DNA of 64,000 nucleotides. It comes from Brugia malayi (taxonomy: Eukaryota; Nematoda; Chromadorea; Rhabditida; Onchocercidae). Below the pieces are notes generated by a model. That model was not told the origin of the DNA, did no database searches, and saw only the letters and a list, made by a program, of their open reading frames with translations. Both the position numbers and the translations under genes were made by a program. Positions 51,072-63,423 of this stretch are shown in pieces; positions within the stretch are counted from its first letter, which is position 1; every line of letters starts with the position of its first letter. The stretch spans positions 5,490,649-5,554,648 of the forward strand of contig NW_025062477.1 in assembly GCF_000002995.4 (NCBI RefSeq). The letters run 5' to 3'.

Positions 51072-52432
51072 CAGTAATGGCAAGAATTTATGCTATCTTA
51101 TTCTAATGTAAGTATAGTACTATCTTATATTCTATGCCGAATAATGTAATATTATTCGTAATATTATAAAAAAATCCTAATGTAATATTATTTGGAATAG
51201 GATATGATAGAGTACTGTACTTTTACTCAGTTATATTTTGAGAAATTGAAATTTGTTGGTATTATGCTTTGATTTATCCTATTTTAAATTTATTCACTCT
51301 GTAAATTTACTTCAAAAAATTGTGCTTTCATTAGTTTTTATTTTTTTCAGAAAATTTAAATGTAAATTATTGATTGGTAATGTACTGGTTTTCAAGAGTC
51401 CTACTACTGTATTTTGTCGTCATTGAGCAAATTAATTTTTTTTCCTCATACTGCCGTTAGCACCGTATTGCAAACGCAAATCTCATTTTAGAAGCTTTTA
51501 AGGTATTCACAAAAGTCATTCAAATTTATTAATAATATTTCTTGTGTTTAATATTTTCCGCTGAATACATTACAGTCCTATCCTATCTCTGCTTTTATAT
51601 ATAAATTATAATATCGATTCGTCAAAAGAATTAATTTGAAAGAATGAATATGTTAGAGAAATCCTGATTATCTCATCGTGTGATCATAGAAATATGTTGG
51701 ATTTAGAAGCCTCCGATTTCTAAAGACTGCCATGTGAGTTTTTTGTTTTTTTTTTTTTTTTTTTTTCTTGAGTGTAATATAACAATGAATTTAAAACAGT
51801 TATTATAAGTGATAGTTAATCTGGTATTTCACTGATAGTTAACAAAAACATTCCTATTTCTTTCTTTGATCTTTATTTTTCTTTAGCGCTTTATAAATTT
51901 TCCCTAGAAAATAAAACATTTCTTTAATTTAAATCTAATTTCATCGTCTTCCAACACTCTTTCACACAACTGATTGCCAGGCAACGTATAAAAGAATAGA
52001 AGCGAGAATAGAATTAGTGGATTGATGAACAATCTCATATAAAATATCTTTTGTAATGTTTGCTTTCATTCATTCCATTAGCTATTTGTAATTGAAGATT
52101 GAAAATTTAAAGAATTTAATATTTTTTAATAGCACAGCAAGATTAAATTTATGAAATTTCCACAGAAATGTTTTATATTTATTTGAGATGCGTATTTATC
52201 AGTAACAATTGATTATCTCTTTTTTTTCTTTTGTTATCAAAACAGAATGATAATCAAAAAAAGAGTAAAGCAGTGGTGGTTATTATTTTTAAAAGATTTC
52301 AAGATTAATGATTTTGTGATTGAGTTAGTCTATATGGCAGATTATTATTGTTTTCTTTACTATATAACATTTACATGAGAAGTTGAGATGATGAGATTTT
52401 GATATATTACTGTTGTTATTGCATTTTAATGT
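51068..52432. other. Intergenic between convergent genes
   Basis: A 1.4-kb AT-rich gap between the 3' ends of EIPR1 (plus) and the collagen gene (minus). It includes T homopolymers. No gene seen. Confidence 0.5.
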
Positions 52433-54550
52433 TTAATAACCGGGAGCAAGACGTGCTGGTGGACAATGATCACAGCTTCCTGGTGCACCTGGTTGACCTT
52501 GCTCACCTGGTGATCCCGGTTGTCCAGTTGGACCTGGTGGACCTATAATTTTTATCTGATCAGTAATATATTTAAATAAACAAATGTTAGATTTTTTAAT
52601 TTTTTAAATTCGTTGAGCATTTAGGTCGAATTAAAAAGAATGGCAAATCTATATATGAATGTATATCATCAAACATTACCACGTGGTCCTGGCTCTCCTG
52701 GGCCACCGGGTGCTCCATTCTCACCATCTCTGCCTGGTGGTCCAGGCCTGCCAGGTTGTCCTGGTGGACCTGGTCGTCCTGGTTGTCCAGGAGGTCCTGG
52801 TGGTGGTCGTTCGCCCGGAATGAGTTGTCCAGGTTCACCTGGTGGTCCACGTTGTCCGGGTTGTCCATTTTGACCAGGCGCACCTGGCGGTCCTGGTGGT
52901 CCCGGGGGACCTGGTGCTCCATCATCACCATCTAGAAAAATATATATATATATATATATATGGAAATTTTTATGGTATCTAGAAATATAGAGCTTAACAA
53001 ACATCAGAAATGAATCTTACTTGGTCCAGGGCTTCCAGGTTGTCCATCAGGTCCAGGTGATCCAGGCGGTCCAGCAGGTCCAGGTGCAGCTTGGCATGGA
53101 CATTGTGGAGGTACTGGAAGCAACCGATCATGGAGATCAGCATCTGGACCTGGTGGTCCGGGCGCTCCAGGTCCTTCACCTGGAGCACCGTCTCTTCCCG
53201 GTATACCTGGTGGTCCATCTGGTCCAGGTGGTCCTTGCTGGCATGTGCAGCATTGAGCTTCAGTTTGACGAGTAGCACGAACCAGGATATCAAGCGGTTC
53301 ATTATCACTTTCCGGTCCCATCTCCACCATCTCTTTCCACATATCACGTGAACGTGATTTGCAATACTCTACTTCACTCTTAAAAAATTGTAATTTAAAA
53401 GTTTAATAAATATTTCGAAAACTCTTCTAAAACTTAGAAAACGAAATTTATATATTCTTATATATCTAATAGAAATGAAATAATCGGATTGATTTCTCTG
53501 AAATATTTCAGTCATTTAAAATAAATTTATTAATAAAGAGTTTCTTTTTCATGCTTTTATTTTGAAAATATATTCAGAAGCGGGTTCTAATTTTTTTAAT
53601 ATTTTCTGTTCATTATAAATTTACTTATTTCTTGTCCTCATTCTTTCTTTTTTTTCTTTTTCTCTCTTTCTCTCCCTCCCTTTTTCCTGACAACAAAAAG
53701 AATGAAAACCGGTTCAGAAAAAAAATATTTTTTTTTTTCTAATACAAAATTTAACGATCTACTACTATATTTGTCCTTTTCTCATTTTTTTTCAACATTT
53801 ATTCGCATTATTCTTCTTTACCCTTACTTAATTTATTGTAGAATTTAACAGATGATAGAATGAATTTAACCTATTTTTTTTTTTTTTTTTTTTAAACTTT
53901 AACCATACATATAACTCTAATCATTCATCTGAAAAGCTTTTAGATATCATTGCCGTAAATTTTATAATTTGATCTCTCAGAACCATTTTTTTTCCTTTCC
54001 CTTTACATAATATTCATATATATATTTACAATATATTTTGTAATATATGAAAATATTACTTTTAGTTTTATCCAAATAATTTTATATGCGGAATTTACAT
54101 TAATTGCTGACCAAATTACTTAAATATATTTTCATATTGAAGTTCATTTTAACTATTTATGTAAAACAAAATCATAAAATAATTTCATAATAATTGTTAT
54201 TTCACTTTTTTTATATCCAAAAAAAAAAAAAAAATGCATGAAAATTTATGATCAGTAATAATGTTAATAAATAAAATGAATTTTGATTAAACTTCAAAAT
54301 TTTTGGTTTTTTTTTTGAAATAAAGTTATCAAAAATTTTAGCTACAAAATGAATAAAAATAGTAAATAAAAATGAATAAAATTTTTCTTATTAAAACTTA
54401 TAATTAATTAATAAATACCTGTACGGTTGCTTGTAATGTTTGAACATAATAGAAAACCATAGGAAACGTGAAAATACACGCTGTCACGGCTACCGTTGAA
54501 AATACGACTGCTGCAAAAGCAACGGAACGTAACGATGATTTCGTCGTCAT
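52433..54550 (-). CDS. Cuticle collagen (nematode col family)
   Basis: A secreted structural collagen of the worm exoskeleton. Exons on the minus strand: 54419-54550, 53021-53378, 52680-52931, 52433-52542, giving 283 residues. Residues 1-44 form an N-terminal hydrophobic segment ([16 protein letters not shown]) serving as signal anchor. [17 protein letters not shown] is the usual nematode cuticle collagen block with a subtilisin-like cleavage site (RSRD). A Cys cluster (CCTCQQ) precedes interrupted Gly-X-Y repeats rich in PPG and GAPG; the interruption holds CPC. The C-terminus [13 protein letters not shown] is the typical non-collagenous tail. The Cys pairs outside the helix form disulphides between trimers. 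A TATA box lies about 60 bp upstream of the start. I cannot assign a one-to-one col gene name. Confidence 0.95.
52941..52961. repeat. (TA)10 microsatellite
   Basis: Ten TA units in collagen intron 2, about 10 bp from the exon 3 acceptor on the minus strand. Length variation here could affect the branch-point region. Confidence 0.95.
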
Positions 54551-56733
54551 ATTTTGCTTGTTATCTCATGCAAAACTACTACAACAACAACAATTCTACT
54601 TGTTTGGGCGTCTTTTATACGATGCGTATATGTGCCACGTGAAAACCGGTACGGACGATAGAGTGGAACGAAATGACAAATAGCGCCAATGATTAAAGGA
54701 GAAACACCATATTGTTCATATTTAATACAAATCCTTCATTACTATCATTTATTTACGCACATACAATCATTCTTTATGTATAATTATACATTTGCACTTA
54801 CTTGAATAAACCTTTCACAAATATTTTCTTTAATTCCAATTTTTTTTTTTTTTATATCAATTAAATTATTTAATGCTAATGATAACTTTTGTAATATTAA
54901 GAAAAAAGTTTTTTTTTTTTTTTTTTTTTTAAATCGAAATATTTATCATCTATTATATATAGATATTAATATTACAAAATAAAAAGAAAAAAACATCATT
55001 ATTATTATAAATGTTGCGATCTTTTCTTTTTTTCGTTTTCTATAAAATTATTTTGAATAAAATTAATTCATTTCAATTTTAATTTAATATCTATTTATTT
55101 GTTTATTTTTTACTTCTCATTTGTTTTTGCCAAAAACTTCTTTTTACCAAAAAAAGTCATTATCTGCATCATAGATTAATAGATCAGATTAAAATCGAAT
55201 TGGATTAAATTAAATTTTTAGATTTAATCAAAGTTGTCAAATCATTTATTTTCTAATAAGATTAATTATTCATTATTATACATAAATAATTTTCAACTTG
55301 TCACACATATATGCAAATATATTTTATATATGATAATTTGTAACAATTATTGAGGGATACTTTGATATATTAGACAATTTCAAATCTTTTCAAATCAAAA
55401 TTCATCCATTTATATTATTAGCAAATATTCAGTTGCTACCTTTTATATAATATTTTCACTTTCCATGATGAGTGAATGAAGTATTTAATAAGACTAACAA
55501 TTTTCTTTAATATTACTAAATGTAAACAGACTTCGGAATTTAGAAAACAAATAAATAAACAAACAAACAAATGGATAAATAAAAAGAACAATAAGTGACT
55601 TAGATGGACAATATTAATTGGTTATTAATTTATTAATTATTAACGACACTAATTAATTAACACTGTTTATTAAAATTTATTAATTGATTTACCAATTTGT
55701 CAATCCATTAATTTATAATTAATTAACTGATTAAATATTTGTCGGTTAATTAATATCTAGTTAAATAATCAATTAATTAATTAGTCAGTCACTGAAATAG
55801 ATAAATAAAATAATTAATTAATTAAATAAATGAATAAATAAGTAAACAAGCAAATAAATAAATGAACAAATAAATAAATACATTGCAGATAAAGAAAGTA
55901 AAGGATACATTTCTTTGTTTATATAAAATAAAATTAACAATGGTTTAGTTTCGTTTATTTCCGCAAAAAATGATAATTATAAAGAAAGAATAGCTATGAA
56001 ATTTTATACCTATCACATTTCTCCTTGTCATGAATGCCATCATTATTTGTTGTTATTCAGTGACAAAAAAAAGTCACTGGAAAATGTCAAACAAATATTC
56101 TTGGAAACGAAGATGAAATTAGAAATAATATAAATGTATATCACATTAAAATATAATGATTTGAAAATGATATTTGAAAATAAATTTGATATTTGATGAT
56201 ATTTGAAAATAAATTTGAGTTGCTCAAATAAAAACTTTTTTCAAAAACTAATTTTTTTTAATTTTTAAAAAGTAACAACTAAAAGTTGACTAGTAAAAAA
56301 TAACAGAAAAAAAAATTTAAATAAAAGCAACAAATCATCAATTGATAAAAAAATTTTATTAAAAAATTTTTTTTTCAAGTTCTTATCAATATTTATGATT
56401 TAATGAATAATATGTTATTTTAATAATTAAAATCATTGAAAATAATACTTTAACTAAATGATTGAACAAAAAATATCGTCGAAAACATTTAGCTAATATA
56501 TTTAAACAACTGATTTAGTACTGAAACTGCATGGAAATATAATGAAATGATATTTTTGTTTGATGATAACATGCATACAATACACATTCATAATAAATAA
56601 TATATATTAATACTAATTAGTTTATTAAATTGAATAAATCAAATGCATAAATTTCATTGCTTATGCTTATTTCATATAATGCATAAATTATTTATCGGAA
56701 TGAATGTTTTATCATTTGTATAATTTTCAAAAG
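54551..56733. other. Intergenic between divergent genes
   Basis: This 2.2-kb very AT-rich region separates the collagen (minus) and the small single-pass protein gene (plus). It contains A/T homopolymers and many TTAATTAA-like and TAAATAAA-like tracts around 55600-55870. Apart from the collagen TATA box, nothing specific is visible. Confidence 0.5.
54612..54619 (-). promoter_or_regulatory. TATA box of the collagen gene
   Basis: Read on the minus strand, TATAAAAG followed by ACGCCC lies about 61 bp upstream of the collagen start codon. The spacing and fit to consensus are good for a strongly pulsed cuticle collagen promoter. Confidence 0.75.
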
Positions 56734-57425
56734 ATGCCAATCAGTTGGTACTATGAATTTATTGAAATGCTTTTTCGAAATGTATCACTATTGCTAATGT
56801 TATTAGTCGTTTGTACATTTGTTTCATGTAAGTATCAAAGAAAACCGAAGGTAATTTTATAATATTAATGGAATAAAAAACAAAGAGAGACAGAGAGGAA
56901 GAAAAAAAGAAAAAGATTCATAAAATTGACGAATTCACTATTTTAATTACACTTCTGGGATATTAAATTATTATATTCAATTGATTAGCGTTTATTTTAG
57001 AATCATTTGGTTCTGCTTTTCTTTCCACCGTTTTCTTTCTTTTTTTTTTTTAAATTAAATTTAAAGTTTTCAATATCATTTCTTCCAGTGCAAATATTTA
57101 GGACCCAAAATTCATTGATGAAAATGATCCTCATGCTAAAACACTGTATAATATTAAAACTGATGTTGCATTCCCGAAACGAGCCTTGGAAGAAAAGAAA
57201 CAAAATTCTCGAGCGAATGTAACAGCTATGAGTTGGAGCCATGAATATGAAAGCAATATGCCACCATCTCTTTCGCTTTCATCCTCTCCAAATTCGAAAA
57301 AATATTTGAACAATTGTGGTGAAATGCAAGAACAATGTTCATCAAATCAACAAAATCCATTACAGCAACAGAAAGCGCCAAACATGCATAATAGTCCAAA
57401 TGTTGCAATTTCCATAGCGGTATAA
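56734..57425 (+). CDS. Unrecognised 146-residue single-pass protein
   Basis: Two exons, 56734-56850 and 57102-57425, join in phase 0. Residues 1-16 are amphipathic; 17-31 (VSLLLMLLVVCTFVS) form one hydrophobic segment, either a signal anchor or a signal peptide; then basic KYQRKPK. The long second exon encodes a polar domain: an acidic start (FIDENDPHAKTLYN), a charged helix (KRALEEKKQ), then a Ser-, Gln- and Asn-rich tail with two Cys. No known family recognised. The reading frame of exon 2 is open for 107 codons, which supports it, but the splice sites used (donor GTAATT, acceptor ATTTAG) are weaker than a nearby pair (GTAAGT after 56827, TTCCAG ending 57088) that would read a different, shorter frame. 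Confidence 0.6.
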
Positions 57426-58330
57426 ACAACAAAAAATTCTACATCTATCTCTACCTATTTTCAATCATTTATTTTTATTGCAGTAATTTTTGATTTTTAA
57501 AAAACTCAAATTTAATAATTCCAATCATGTTTCTCTTGTTTCAATACAATCATTTAAAGGTTTTAAAAGTCTTGTTACTCTGATCTCCTTGCAAAACAAA
57601 AAAGAAAAATTAAATCCCACTCTTTTGAGGTTGATTTTTGTTAATACGTGTTACCATCACAATCAGTGCAGTTCTTTTTTCCGTCATATTTTTACAACAT
57701 GAAAGGACTTAGTGTCTGGAATAACGAATCAATAAATTTAACCTAGTCATGAAATCTTTACAAATCGAAATCCTATCATTTTGTCCAGGCAATAACAACC
57801 AAATGCAGAAGGACATGACACATTTATGGTTCTTTATATCGAGTTAGATGACGAGTACCTACACGACCAAGTTATTAGATAATTAATTAGATTTTTAAAC
57901 TTCATCCCCACTAGAAAAGTTAGTTGAGACCACCAACTGTATTCAAGTTATGCACTTGCACAAAAAGCTTGGAATACCAATGGACAGATCATTCCTTCAA
58001 CATCGTTTATTCTTAAGTTAACAAAATATGCTGAGAAGTAATGAATCATACAAACAGAAACAAACCACTCATTCCAAAGAAATGTGTGGATCCATCTCAA
58101 TTGTGCTTAAATTTGAACTTCATTTTTTTTTTTTTAAACCCATAGGGCTTCGTAACTTTATACCAGAAATCAACTCCTAACATGGACAAAATTCACTCTA
58201 ATGATTAGACCTTAGTGTAAATAACCTCTATTGCTTAATCACCGTGAAACAACTTAAACGATGTGATAACAATTCACAAGTTATACTAAATAATACTTCC
58301 AAGATGAAACAACAGAAACAATTTTGATGT
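57426..58330. other. Intergenic between convergent genes
   Basis: A 0.9-kb AT-rich gap holding the 3' ends of the single-pass protein gene (plus) and RPS27 (minus). No gene seen. Confidence 0.5.
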
Positions 58331-58839
58331 TTAATGCTGCTTTTTCCGAAAAGAACATCCTTCTGTTAGATGGGCTTTACCACCGGTTGGTTGACAAAGT
58401 ACCGTATTACATCCAACACAAACTACTACGGATTGAGCATGACTGAATACCGTTGTAATTTTGTAACAACCAGGGCACTTTACATCCATGAAGAAAGAAT
58501 TCGGTTGCTGCACTAACCTCTTCAACTTACACCGTTCCCGTTCCTTAAAACAGAAATGCAATTTCACTGAATTTAAGTATAAGTATTAGTAAGAATATAA
58601 CGAACATTGAAATATTTGCAAACTCAAAGATTGTATGCCGCATCGGAACTTATAAAGCAGCATACATTCACATAAACACACAAATAAACTTCAACATGAC
58701 ATATATAGAACACAGACAGGTCCAGCAGAATAACCAACGGAACATATTTTAAAGTTTATCTCATGATGAACAAATAAAAAAAAAAGATTAACCTCACCTT
58801 CTGTGGATCTGGGTACAATAAATCTCGTGCTAACGGCAT
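58331..58839 (-). CDS. RPS27: 40S ribosomal protein eS27 (RPS27)
   Basis: A zinc-finger protein of the small ribosomal subunit. Exons on the minus strand: 58798-58839 and 58331-58543, giving 84 residues, identical in length to the human protein. It begins [13 protein letters not shown]. The C4 zinc finger is formed by Cys37, Cys40, Cys56 and Cys59 (KCPGCYK and VCVGCNT), followed by the invariant [18 protein letters not shown] and the basic end RKKQH. The start directly follows ATATAAAG, a possible trans-splice site. An ATTAAA overlaps the stop codon. Upstream DNA carries a C-rich stretch at 59200-59400. Confidence 0.98.
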
Positions 58840-60396
58840 CTTTATATCAGACGGAATATAATTATCTAAAAGTATTCGTTAACCTGAAACAACATATAGA
58901 TGAAATTAATAGACAAGTGCATGTTTCAGCTAGCTTACTGACGTAATTCCAGTTTAAACGAAGTCTTCAAATTATTTCAAAAGATCAAAATACCTAAAAC
59001 ACAAATTATTAAAAAAACGTGGACTACATCTTTTACTATACTTATATTACACGATAGTACTGAAATCTGCCTAAAAAAACCACTACTTTTAAATAACTAC
59101 CAAAATGCATACTTCCTCAGCATAGTAGAATACAGCATACCTAGTATACTACAAACAGAGAATTCAACATGAATGAGAACCCATCTTCCATTTCAGATTA
59201 TCTTGACTCAGGACTTCCATAAGACCCCCCTACGTCACTTACGTGGCTCGCATCACGCCCAACCACTCAAAAAACGCCCAACATTGCGTAACCTAACCTC
59301 AATGACCTCTACCTCCTCCCTTATGCATCTACAACCCTACAACCTACTACGACCACAATGACAATGCCAAACTTCGTGCATGCAAAGTTCGCACACTAAC
59401 TGAGTTTACACTATTCATATGAATTTCCGTGGGGAATTGAGAATTGGTTTCAAATTAGTATTTTTAGTGTTTACTCTAACAGCTCATTTCTAAGAGCAAA
59501 AAATGAGTTAAAACCTCACAAAGTGCTATAATTCAACATTAAATTATGAATTAAAAATTAATCCATGCTTTTCCTTTCCATACACTCAGTAATTTTGTCC
59601 TCCTCAATGATAAGCAACGTAGCTTTTTTTGTTCAGTATTTATTTCAAAAGGTTTTCAATTACCATCTTGAAATATGACTGCTATCAAACACCAAAGAAA
59701 CCTTCTTTTGCGTACCAGATAAGACTTCTGGTTTGTTCAAAAATTCCTAGAGTAGATTACAAACCATATTCTTTACTTAATGAAAATAGACGAATTTGCT
59801 GGGTTCCTTTTTGAACTATTTACAAGATAAATTTTCCTTGACTTAGCAACAACTCACAGTCAATAAAGTATTTTACTGAGGAATGAAAGAAGTGAAGTGC
59901 TAACCAGAAACTACCCTGTTTCACATAATTAAATCTTGAAAAAAGCAAGAACTAGACAAAATTATAACAACTACTGCGATATTACTATCTTTTTAAGTGA
60001 TAGGGGTCATGAAAAAGTCGAAGAGCGAATTTCATTCTGCAGTTTTTCTTCATCATTTAAGACTTCTAAAATGAGGGTTTTCATTAATAACATTTTAAAA
60101 AAGCATACAGTTTTCAGAAATCACTGACTATTAACAAAATCAATGCGAAAATTATCAGAATAGATGTATTTCGGCTAGTGTGACTACACACTGAAATGAG
60201 AGGGAAGAAACTTCTGCAAAAGATTCACAATGTTAACCCTGAAGCATTCTGTTTAATACAACTTTGTATGAAGTGAAAAGTTTTCCTTCACCATTTAAGG
60301 TTAATGAAAATCTTGACAGATATATAACGTGTGACAAATATTAAGTTTAGAAAGAATACGTAAGCAACAAAATTCAGATGGAATTCTGAGCAGCAT
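58840..60396. promoter_or_regulatory. RPS27 upstream region with a C-rich segment
   Basis: Between two minus-strand genes. From about 59205 to 59360 the plus strand is rich in C, with TACGTCACTTACGTGG, two CGCCCAAC copies and many CCTAAC/CTACAA triplets, unlike the AT-rich flanks. The position, 370-520 bp upstream of a highly expressed ribosomal protein gene, suggests promoter function. An open frame there is low-complexity and was not called. Confidence 0.4.
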
Positions 60397-62161
60397 TTAG
60401 GAGTTATGTAAGAAACGAGTGAAAGAATTATAAGCGGTTTCGAGATCGAAAATCATTTGTCGCGCATCTTCATCTGTTACTTCCTCACTTGCGGTCATAT
60501 TCTTCAGCTTATCGTGCCTTTAAACAGCGGATTGTTATTGTAAAACATTTTTCAATATTTCCTAACTTCATAAATGCTTTCCGAACTACTGACAATTTAG
60601 CACTTAAGCAATTCCTTAATTCTTTCTAGATTTAATAAAATCTTGACCTAGCATCACCAAGACCATCAAAAAATTAGGCACTACATATTGCGAGTCGTCT
60701 ATTAAAATCTCTGAAATATCTTCAAGTCTATCTCTTCCAAGCCATTCCGCCGTAACAAAATTTTCTACAGGATTTGCTTAATAAGAGTTAACTTACAGTG
60801 AATGTAAAGTTTAGTTACTCACTTACTGCAAAACGAATTTTATTAAGTTACTTGGATTTTCTCAAACATGCCCTAGGATCATAAATATTTACATAAAATT
60901 CAACTTCACTTTGAGAGAGTCAGATAAAACTTTCAAGGGAGGAAAATTTCCTGCAAAAATGTTTTCAAGACAGCAATTTCTTACCACTGTATCACTTTCA
61001 GTTTTGCATCAAAATTATCCGGCAGCGTAATCATTGAACTGATGGAAACATTCAGTTCATTCAGTGTCGGAAATAGCTCATCAACAGCTCGAACGTTCAA
61101 CTTCAACTGATCCAAGAAAGTGATAAACATTTCTACGATCTCCGCAATACATTTCAATGTATTGCCTTTATCATCTTTTACAGTAATTGGCCGATCTTCA
61201 CGGATTCTTTCCAACGCTGCTGGGCATTCCACACGATACTTCTTTACGAATTCATCGATATCACATTGTACTAGTCGCAGTGCTACCTTTAAATTGAGAT
61301 TTTATTGCAGCATTAAATTATTGAAGTAATTAACGCTAGAATACCACTATAATCTTAACTGAGATTTTATTACAGCATCAAATTATTGGAGTAATTAACG
61401 CTAGAATACCACTGTAATCTTATACCACTACAACCTTCAGACATCCATTTTTTTTCCTTGATTTAAATCTGCAAATATAAATTATCTGTTTACTTTATAA
61501 TGTCTCTATCTTTTTTGGATTAATGACAAACTTTCATGATAACTGTCCATTCCAATGTTGCACAGTCCATGTAACATATACATGCACTTTAGATATATAT
61601 GCACTTTAGATACATCACAAGGCAATAGAACACAATACAGCTTACCAACGAACATCAGCTGCACGTGGGAAATTGGAATATTAAATAATAAACAAAACAT
61701 AAATTATAGTTACCATCGAACTAATATTTAAATAGACGGTCAGTTTTTCAAATGCTCAACATGCCAGGAGTAGCAGTGAGTATTTGATAAAATGTAAAAT
61801 ATAATTTTACTCGGACTTAAACCTAAATGCGATTTGATCCAATTTCTAAAATCCTAATCTCAACACTAACAAAATCATACTAATATGTGAATGGAACCAA
61901 TAAATTTTTCAAATTTTATCTTAATTTTCTACTAACCTTATATTGCACCAAAAGCTTCGAGCATTCCGCAGTATATTCCTTGGCTGCAACACAATCACGG
62001 CTAAAGACCTTTTCTAAACATTCCAAGGCATTTAAAACAGCATATAATTCGCTCATATTATCGACCCGTTCACGTTCTACGCTATTCTCATATAAACGAA
62101 CTTCCTGCAGTAAATCAGGATTCACATCACCAATACTACCTGTACTGCTAGCACCCAACAT
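60397..62161 (-). CDS. VPS28: VPS28, ESCRT-I subunit
   Basis: VPS28 joins TSG101 and VPS37 in ESCRT-I, sorting ubiquitinated cargo into multivesicular bodies. Exons on the minus strand: 61937-62161, 60985-61286, 60397-60517, giving 215 residues (human 221). The N-terminal core has [17 protein letters not shown], then [14 protein letters not shown] and [13 protein letters not shown], the headpiece that packs with TSG101. After the linker comes [19 protein letters not shown] then the C-terminal four-helix domain ([20 protein letters not shown], ending [10 protein letters not shown]) that contacts ESCRT-II VPS36. All intron phases agree. The start lies 9 nt behind TTTTAAG. Intron 1 contains a two-copy 65-bp tandem repeat. 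Confidence 0.97.
61296..61424. repeat. Two-copy tandem repeat, 65-bp unit
   Basis: Copies at 61296-61360 and 61361-61424 both begin GAGATTTTATT and contain TAATTAACGCTAGAATACCA. They differ at few positions and lie in VPS28 intron 1, starting 10 bp from the exon 2 acceptor. Confidence 0.9.
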
Positions 62162-63420
62162 CTTTCGCACCTTAAAATAATATGAGATGTTACTGAAGAT
62201 ATTACGCCGTTTGCTACAAAAAAAAAAAAAAATGCAAACGATTTCAAGAGATTTAAAAATGCTTCCGAAAAAATTCTATCTATTCTAAAGAGCAGTTCCA
62301 AACGATTTCTTCAACAACTTCGAAGTAAACTAAGATTTTTAAAAACTAGTAAAAATGATTAGTAACTGAGCATGAACAGTTAGAAAAACTCTTAGCAAAA
62401 AGAAAAACATTAAATAAGAAAATGTCATAAATGAAAGATAAGAAAAACAAAGAAATCGAACGCATAAAATACGAAATTAATCCTTGTAAATAACAATTGA
62501 AAGAAAACTTGAATGAATATAGCCCTTTTCGACTTATTTCTAAAAAAATCCCGGAGTCAACTAACCACAAAAAAGAAAACATTGACAAGATTTCATCTAA
62601 CAATCATGTCGAGACACGTCAGTTTCATATAGGCCATGGTTTTGGTATGCAGCGCATCCTGCGCTTCTTTTCTGGTGTTACCCGGGAAAAGAAGAATGTC
62701 TCGGGGATTGTTTCGGGGGGTTCTCAGGAGAGGCTGCGTTAGGAGGGGCATTATGAAGTGCAAAAGGTTTATCGAAGAGAAGTAGTAAATTGTATAAAAT
62801 CCTGATATTGTAATGGGGAAGGTTCATATAACTGTATGAAAAATTTTTGACGTACTTTCACCGACATATTGGAATACAATCGTGTAGAGTTTAGTTTCAT
62901 TATATCTTGTCATTTGCGTGAGTTTTCTCACCTACTGTTAAGTCATACTGGCTAATTCACATTTTACTGGTAATGTACGTATGACTCTTCGTATACAATT
63001 TAGGAAATAGCATTATATGATGATGAATTGGCATGAATTTTCACACGTCCACGTGTATTTAATGTCGCAAACATAAAGAATTTACATGTAGCTGCGAACA
63101 TTATAGTTGTGCAGAAACATTTTAGCCTTTTTTTTTTTTGCCATACAATGGGTTCTAGTGAATTTGACGCGGTCTTACCATTCTAATTGTTTTCCTTAGC
63201 TAGTATTTATAATTATTTAACCACTGATTTTCGGGTGTGATTTTTTATGAAATGAAATTCCTATGATGGATTTTCCTAACACGTATTGGTTATGCCCAGA
63301 TTTTTTCAGTTATTGCTTAAATATTTGTAACAATATTTCATTTTTTGACGGAACGATTTTGTGTATTAAATATTCCGTCGCTTTTTCAAGTTGATTTCTA
63401 ATTAAATTTTTTCTTAACAG
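62162..63420. promoter_or_regulatory. Divergent region between VPS28 and the probable COX4 gene
   Basis: A 1.26-kb gap between head-to-head genes. The segment 62610-62760 is distinctly GC-richer, with runs of G near 62700-62745, and probably contains the promoter. An open frame through it has no recognisable content. Confidence 0.45.
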
Positions 63421-63423
63421 GTA

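Noticed and set aside
52640..53351. Long frames on both strands and in all frames over the collagen exons
   Set aside because: They are shadows of the Gly-Pro-rich repeat; only the minus-strand frame with Gly every third residue and matching phases is the gene.
59173..59361. 62-codon frame upstream of RPS27
   Set aside because: It is C-rich, low-complexity upstream DNA with no domain. Promoter sequence is the better reading.
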